Assembly (NCBI GenBank): GCA_013001595.1
Contig: JABDMH010000079.1
Location: 1-40,963 of the forward strand
Source of the DNA: Saprospiraceae bacterium
Lineage (GTDB): Bacteria; Bacteroidota; Bacteroidia; Chitinophagales; Saprospiraceae
Length of the DNA stretch: 40,963 nt
Direction of reading: 5' to 3'
The position numbers and the translations under genes were made by a program. The notes under the pieces are model-generated. The model saw only the letters and a program-made list of their open reading frames with translations, made no database searches and was not told where the DNA came from. Numbering within the stretch: the first letter of the stretch is position 1; every line of letters starts with the position of its first letter. This document shows positions 35,516 through 40,963 of this stretch, piece after piece.

Positions 35516-36046
35516 CTATACGCTAAAACAAATTAGTGCAGGTCTTAGTTTCAACAAAAGACACATCCGAGCTACCAATAATTGATTTTGAGAATTGAAT
35601 GAGTAGTTCACAATCAAATTAAATGCGGGCTCCAGGCTTTTTCGCTCCTTTCGCAGGAAATAGACCGTAGCGGACACCACCAAAAGGATGGTGCCAAAAC
35701 CCCACGACATAGGCGCAAACCGTGAAAAAAGATAACCAGTTCAGATTATGAGCACCAAAGTTCTTAAAGAAAGAGGATCGCCACACTCCCAGATAGCCGA
35801 AGGCGTAGGCCACATATGTGAGATAGCCGATATTAATCTTGTAGCGTAGGAGAGCGATCCAGCGTTCATTGACAAAACTGTTCCGTACATCCCTGAATAT
35901 CGTTAGTGCTGTGTAGATTTCGACTATCATGATAATGCTAGGGCAAAAGCCCAGAAGAAAGGACGGCGCTTTTGTTTATTCATCGGGACCCGTTTGGCAC
36001 GCAGGGCTTCATCCTCGGCAGTAGGCGGCGGAATCTGCCTGAGCAT
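35516..36046 (-). pseudogene. Frame-broken small membrane-protein gene, unidentified
   Basis: Three minus-strand pieces look like one gene. The first, 36046-35927 (MLRQIPPPTAEDEALRAKR ... FFWAFALALS), ends at a TGA overlapping an ATG by ATGA. The second, 35930-35619, has helix-like YLTYVAYAFGYLGVW and WLSFFTVCAYV. At about 35700 the third frame continues with a helix SWGFGTILLVVSATVYFLRKER ending in basic residues, while the second frame turns into low-complexity text. The simplest reading is a polytopic protein with one or two frameshifts; two overlapping short genes are the alternative. No family recognised. The region 36047-36289 shows no gene. Confidence 0.4.
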
Positions 36047-36289
36047 CCTGACCCCTGAGAAGGGTAGATAGGCACAAAGAGTAGTGCTGTTGTAAAAGGT
36101 ACCCGGAAATCAGCAATCCCCTAGTGATCGGCTAGGGTTTTCCGATGGATTTAGCATTTCAAATGTGATTGAGGCGAAAGAACTTGAATTGGAAGATTGG
36201 ATTCCCTTGGAAGCTCATAGTGGCCCTTAGCTCCGATACGAGAAGTAATACATATGTCGGCGAAATATTCGATGGCATTCGCTAGCAGA

Positions 36290-37999
<1,710 letters not shown>

Positions 38000-38144
38000 T
38001 TACAAGCCTCACCGATTTAGCGACTGGGCATAGCTTTGCAAAAGCAGCTTTTTTGAAGAGATAAATGGGCAGTTTATGCAAGTCGGCGACGGAGGCTGGT
38101 CCCTCATGGGGTTTGTGTATCTTCATAGTAAGACTAGATGTAAT

Positions 38145-39779
38145 ATGAAGTTCACAGAGATGATACGGCGAAATGACTTCCTAGATGGGGCTTCGCTATG
38201 CCTGATTCTCGGGCTCCCCCTGCTTATGGTGGGCGTTTCCATGTACCATGTGGTCAACATTCCGCTTCTCGATGACTATGGATTCGTCTTAAGCTTCTTG
38301 AATGACTATGTTGCTGCAGATACGCTGGGAAGTAAGCTGCAGGTGCTGTTTTCAAGCAGTAGTAATTACCTCTTTGTGACCTTTAGAGTGTGGGTCTTGA
38401 TAGATGTTTGGCTTTTCGGTGCAGTGGATTTTACCCATATCGTATTTGTCAATAATATGGTGCACTTGGGGATTATCTATTTGTTTTATCTCATTTGGAA
38501 AAAGCATGAAATCTCGTTGCCCTACTTTTTACCTGTAGTGCTCATTTTGGCAGTACCTAATTTTATGACGCACACCTGGCCAAGTTATTTGTCTCATGTG
38601 CTGGCCGTTTTCTTCACCACGGCAACCATTTATTTCTGCTCAAAGTCGACAAGATATTTACCCTTGACAGCTTTGGCAGCACTGCTAGCTATCCTAAGCT
38701 CACCGGTCGGCATCCTCGCCTTTATGGCCGTCTTGCCGTTTATTGGCCTAAAAAGCAGGCACACTGCTATTTGGATCGGATTCTTTTTGTTTACCATCGT
38801 CCTATACTTGGTAATCATCTGGCCTCCAGGACAAGAGCTAACGGATACGACCCATAGCCAACGACCACTATCTGTATATGCAATGAATTTTGTGGTTTTT
38901 TTCGGAGCACTCTTTAAGCCGATCTATCAAGACATGCATGTTTGGGCAGGAATCTTTGGGTTGGGCATTTGCTCAATATTTCTGTGGATGGTGGCTGTTC
39001 AGCATAGGAAAGGGAAGGTGCATGCAATGGTCCTAGCGGGATTTATATTTAGTTTCTTATTGGCATTACTGATCACCCTCATGCGTTCGCGGTATGGACT
39101 GGGTGCCACAACTTCCTATCGATATCGACTATATCAATCATTACCGCTTATATTTATTTATATAGCCCTGGCTATTCATTATAGAAGAATATTGGGTCAA
39201 TATCTTTGGGTAATTTGTTTGCTGGGCATGGTCTTTCTCGGGTTTCGATATGTATACAACATTGAGCGAATGCAGGAACGGAATTGGCAGCTGAACGCTG
39301 GGTTACATAATCTGCAAGTCACGGGAGATCCAAGTCAATTGTCTTATCGAGCTCCTGTTGCTGGTGTGGACATACTCAAAGCAGCGGCCACCGCCGGTGT
39401 CTATAGTTTCCACGAAGTACAGACTGCTATATCGGTTACTAAGAACCGGGGAAGAATGGCTCAGTTGCAGCCTATGCACTATGTCCTGGATAAGGTGGAG
39501 GACGCTCCCGAATACTACCGCATATCCGGATGGGCATGGCTGAACCATACGGAAACACAGAACCATCAAATATATGTGGTTGTAGCGGTGAAAGGTGAGC
39601 GCTATTATTATAGGGCTGGACCCCTGCTCAACAGCAACTACCTTATGAAAAAATCTACCGGGGGCTTTATGGGTATAATCGATAAAAGGAAGCTTAGTTA
39701 CGATTGGGTGGCTGCCCGCCTAGGTATAGCCATCGGATCGCCTTCTAGTAGAATCATCGCCGAGACTATGATGCCGTAA
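38145..39779 (+). CDS. Polytopic membrane protein, possibly a GT-C-type glycosyltransferase
   Basis: 544 residues from ATG 38145 (MKFTEMIRRNDF); a longer frame from 38076 has hydrophilic text unlike a start. About 10-11 hydrophobic helices fill residues 15-385. An acidic pair early in the first large loop (NIPLLDDYGFVLSFLND) resembles the DD/DE motif of GT-C and DUF6056-like membrane glycosyltransferases. The C-terminal 150 residues are soluble (VEDAPEYYRISGWAWLN ... IYVVVAVKGERYYYRAG), a beta-rich domain probably outside the membrane. Family assignment is tentative. It is divergent from the ABC-F gene with 214 bp between them. Confidence 0.65.
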   Translation: MKFTEMIRRNDFLDGASLCLILGLPLLMVGVSMYHVVNIPLLDDYGFVLSFLNDYVAADTLGSKLQVLFSSSSNYLFVTFRVWVLIDVWLFGAVDFTHIVFVNNMVHLGIIYLFYLIWKKHEISLPYFLPVVLILAVPNFMTHTWPSYLSHVLAVFFTTATIYFCSKSTRYLPLTALAALLAILSSPVGILAFMAVLPFIGLKSRHTAIWIGFFLFTIVLYLVIIWPPGQELTDTTHSQRPLSVYAMNFVVFFGALFKPIYQDMHVWAGIFGLGICSIFLWMVAVQHRKGKVHAMVLAGFIFSFLLALLITLMRSRYGLGATTSYRYRLYQSLPLIFIYIALAIHYRRILGQYLWVICLLGMVFLGFRYVYNIERMQERNWQLNAGLHNLQVTGDPSQLSYRAPVAGVDILKAAATAGVYSFHEVQTAISVTKNRGRMAQLQPMHYVLDKVEDAPEYYRISGWAWLNHTETQNHQIYVVVAVKGERYYYRAGPLLNSNYLMKKSTGGFMGIIDKRKLSYDWVAARLGIAIGSPSSRIIAETMMP

Positions 39780-40183
39780 TAGCAGCATCATCCAAGCCTC
39801 CATTATATCACCAGCGATTACGCGCAAGTTTCTTGCAATCTAACACCAACTGTAGTCTCTCTGGTGGTTAATTGATTGTTTTGAGCCTTCGACCTCTTTA
39901 TGCGACTAGGTCATGATAGAATTGGTTTGAAGAAAAGGCCTTCAAGTGCCAGCGGTTTTTACTCCAGTTGTCAGTGGAAATCGTGGCTGCAGACGAAAAG
40001 AATCGACAGGAGGTCAGCAAAAGGCAAAGTGACATCACTAGCTGAAGGATTATTTAAGAGAAGGCGGGTTCCCTCAATATTGTTACTAACAAAACAATAA
40101 AAATGGAACCCGTGCAAATATGATTTACCTCGAAGAAGTATTGCAATTCGTAGCAAAAGAGCCAAGTACATCAAATCAAGTGC
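39780..40183. other. Gap without a supported gene
   Basis: About 400 bp. Short open frames exist on both strands (for example 39900-40100 plus), but none shows a recognisable motif, good start context or protein-like composition. Possibly remains of older genes. Confidence 0.3.
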
Positions 40184-40330
40184 TTAACGGGCAATCGATT
40201 CAGCGGCATTCAAATTAGGAAGCTCCTGGATTCGATCACTAAACACAATTTCAGCGTTGGATTCCACATTTAGCTGCTCATTGATGGCCTTGGCTTGAAC
40301 CCAGTCACATTTGAAGCCCGATTTGGAAAT
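40184..40330 (-). pseudogene. Orphan C-terminal coding fragment, unidentified
   Basis: A 48-codon open stretch between in-frame stops (TAA at 40331-40333 and 40184-40186, minus strand) reads GFKCDWVQAKAINEQLNVES then AEIVFSDRIQELPNLNAAES, a protein-like C-terminus without start codon or N-terminal part. No family recognised. It lies downstream of the broken lipoprotein gene on the same strand but does not join it in frame. Confidence 0.35.
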
Positions 40331-40390
40331 TTATCTTGGGTAGGTTAGAAGAATCCAAAGACCATCAAGGGGATCCCACCGTAGTCGACC

Positions 40391-40951
40391 TTAATACCTT
40401 AAATGTCCTCTATATGGCAATGCGCCTGTCTCAACATTGTCCTTAAAGTCCAGTCGGCCACTTACACCTGCAAAAACGCCGGTACCGCTTTCGCGTTGAA
40501 TGGGATGTTGACAGCGCCCAAATATTTCACCTGATAGGGCAGGGCAATCTTCCCACTTGGCTTCAAATCTATAAGATGTCCTGAATGTTCCTTCCTCTCC
40601 GTTGAACGTACCCATAAAATATTCTTCTCCTTGTTCTATATAGGTGCCGCTCGGTGAACATTCAGCACTTTCTACAAAAACCAACAAACAGCCTACAAGA
40701 TCTCCGTCTAGTTGTATAGCAAAATCAGCTCCCTGGTCAGCGAAATTACAAGTAGCGAGGTCAGAAACAAAAATGGCCTCACCCACACCGGATATCTGGG
40801 TCGCTCCTTTCATTTCGTGCGGGCCAGCTTGTGCCTATATTGGATTCAGGTCACTTTGTTTCATTTGCTGTAGCTCATAGTCTTCCGTACTGCAACCCAG
40901 CATAAGCAAGGTGAATAAACCGATTAAAAAAATAGATTGATGCTTTCTCAT
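40391..40951 (-). pseudogene. Lipoprotein gene with one in-frame stop (allene-oxide-cyclase-barrel-like domain)
   Basis: From ATG 40951 the frame gives a lipoprotein signal (MRKHQSIFLIGLFTLLMLGC, cysteine at residue 20), 18 further residues, then TAG at 40837-40835, and continues in the same frame to the stop at 40391. The distal part is protein-like throughout: GTFNGEEGTFRTSYRFEAKW, four cysteines that could form two disulfides, and GTGVFAGVSGRLDFKD, the G-x-G-x-F-x-G-x-x-G motif of allene oxide cyclase/dirigent-like barrels. One nonsense codon separates the export signal from the domain. A start at ATG 40813 would make a 140-residue protein without export signal, which seems unlikely to be functional. 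Confidence 0.7.
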
Positions 40952-40963
40952 GATGCTTCTTTT

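Noticed and set aside
38076-38144. Upstream start of the polytopic membrane protein
   Set aside because: The 23 extra residues are not membrane-like, and the ATG at 38145 lies directly before a typical basic N-terminus and first helix.
39900-40100. 66-residue open frame in the gap before 40184
   Set aside because: Basic, low-information text, no family motif, poor start context; consistent with chance.

Overview
The window reads as the chromosome of a free-living Bacteroidota, most likely near the Saprospiria/Cytophagia. Supporting signs are a glycoside hydrolase ending in a type IX secretion sorting domain, TonB plug and receptor proteins, a short Bacteroidota-type RpoD-like sigma factor, and AT-rich leaders without Shine-Dalgarno sequences. 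Coding is moderately dense and lies on both strands. No rRNA, tRNA, CRISPR array, insertion sequence or phage gene was recognised.

Layout. 1-630: 3' end of a large surface protein carrying a TonB-plug-like segment. 894-1860: a membrane protein plus a GerW/YtfJ protein, resembling the ytfI-ytfJ pair of sporeformers. 1959-2810 (minus): two small membrane proteins. 3035-7026: a ceramidase-family amidohydrolase, a MOSC protein, and a second, secreted ceramidase-family gene inactivated by four in-frame stops. 7132-10774: a compact cluster (RidA, D-serine-dehydratase/D-threonine-aldolase family PLP enzyme, 3-hydroxyacyl-CoA-dehydrogenase-like protein, M19 dipeptidase) that I read as D-amino-acid/dipeptide catabolism. 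11055-12856: ribosomal protein bS21, a small basic protein, a cold-shock-domain protein and a betaine-type methyltransferase. 13103-16827: secreted GH5 glycosidase and a sodium:alanine-type symporter. 17235-18731: RpoD-like sigma factor, terminator, NYN nuclease.

18877-22346: an SLC5 sodium/sugar symporter and a convergent galactokinase, with a decayed VOC gene between them; together a plausible galactose uptake and phosphorylation pair. 22493-27528: three-gene planctomycete-type cytochrome/DUF1592/DUF1552 module, followed by a TonB receptor (27697-29640). 29739-33652: DUF4202, SLC13 anion symporter, exported Gfo/Idh/MocA oxidoreductase. 34000-36290: a small GNAT protein, an ABC-ATPase tail fragment, a standalone secreted TonB plug protein and a frame-broken membrane gene. 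36290-39779: ABC-F protein (minus) and a divergent polytopic membrane protein. 40184-40951 (minus): an orphan C-terminal fragment and a lipoprotein gene with one in-frame stop.

The most notable themes are the D-amino-acid cluster, the ytfIJ-like pair in a presumed non-sporeformer, the plug-only protein, and an unusual number of recently broken genes. Several of their premature stops fall where a glutamine codon would be expected.
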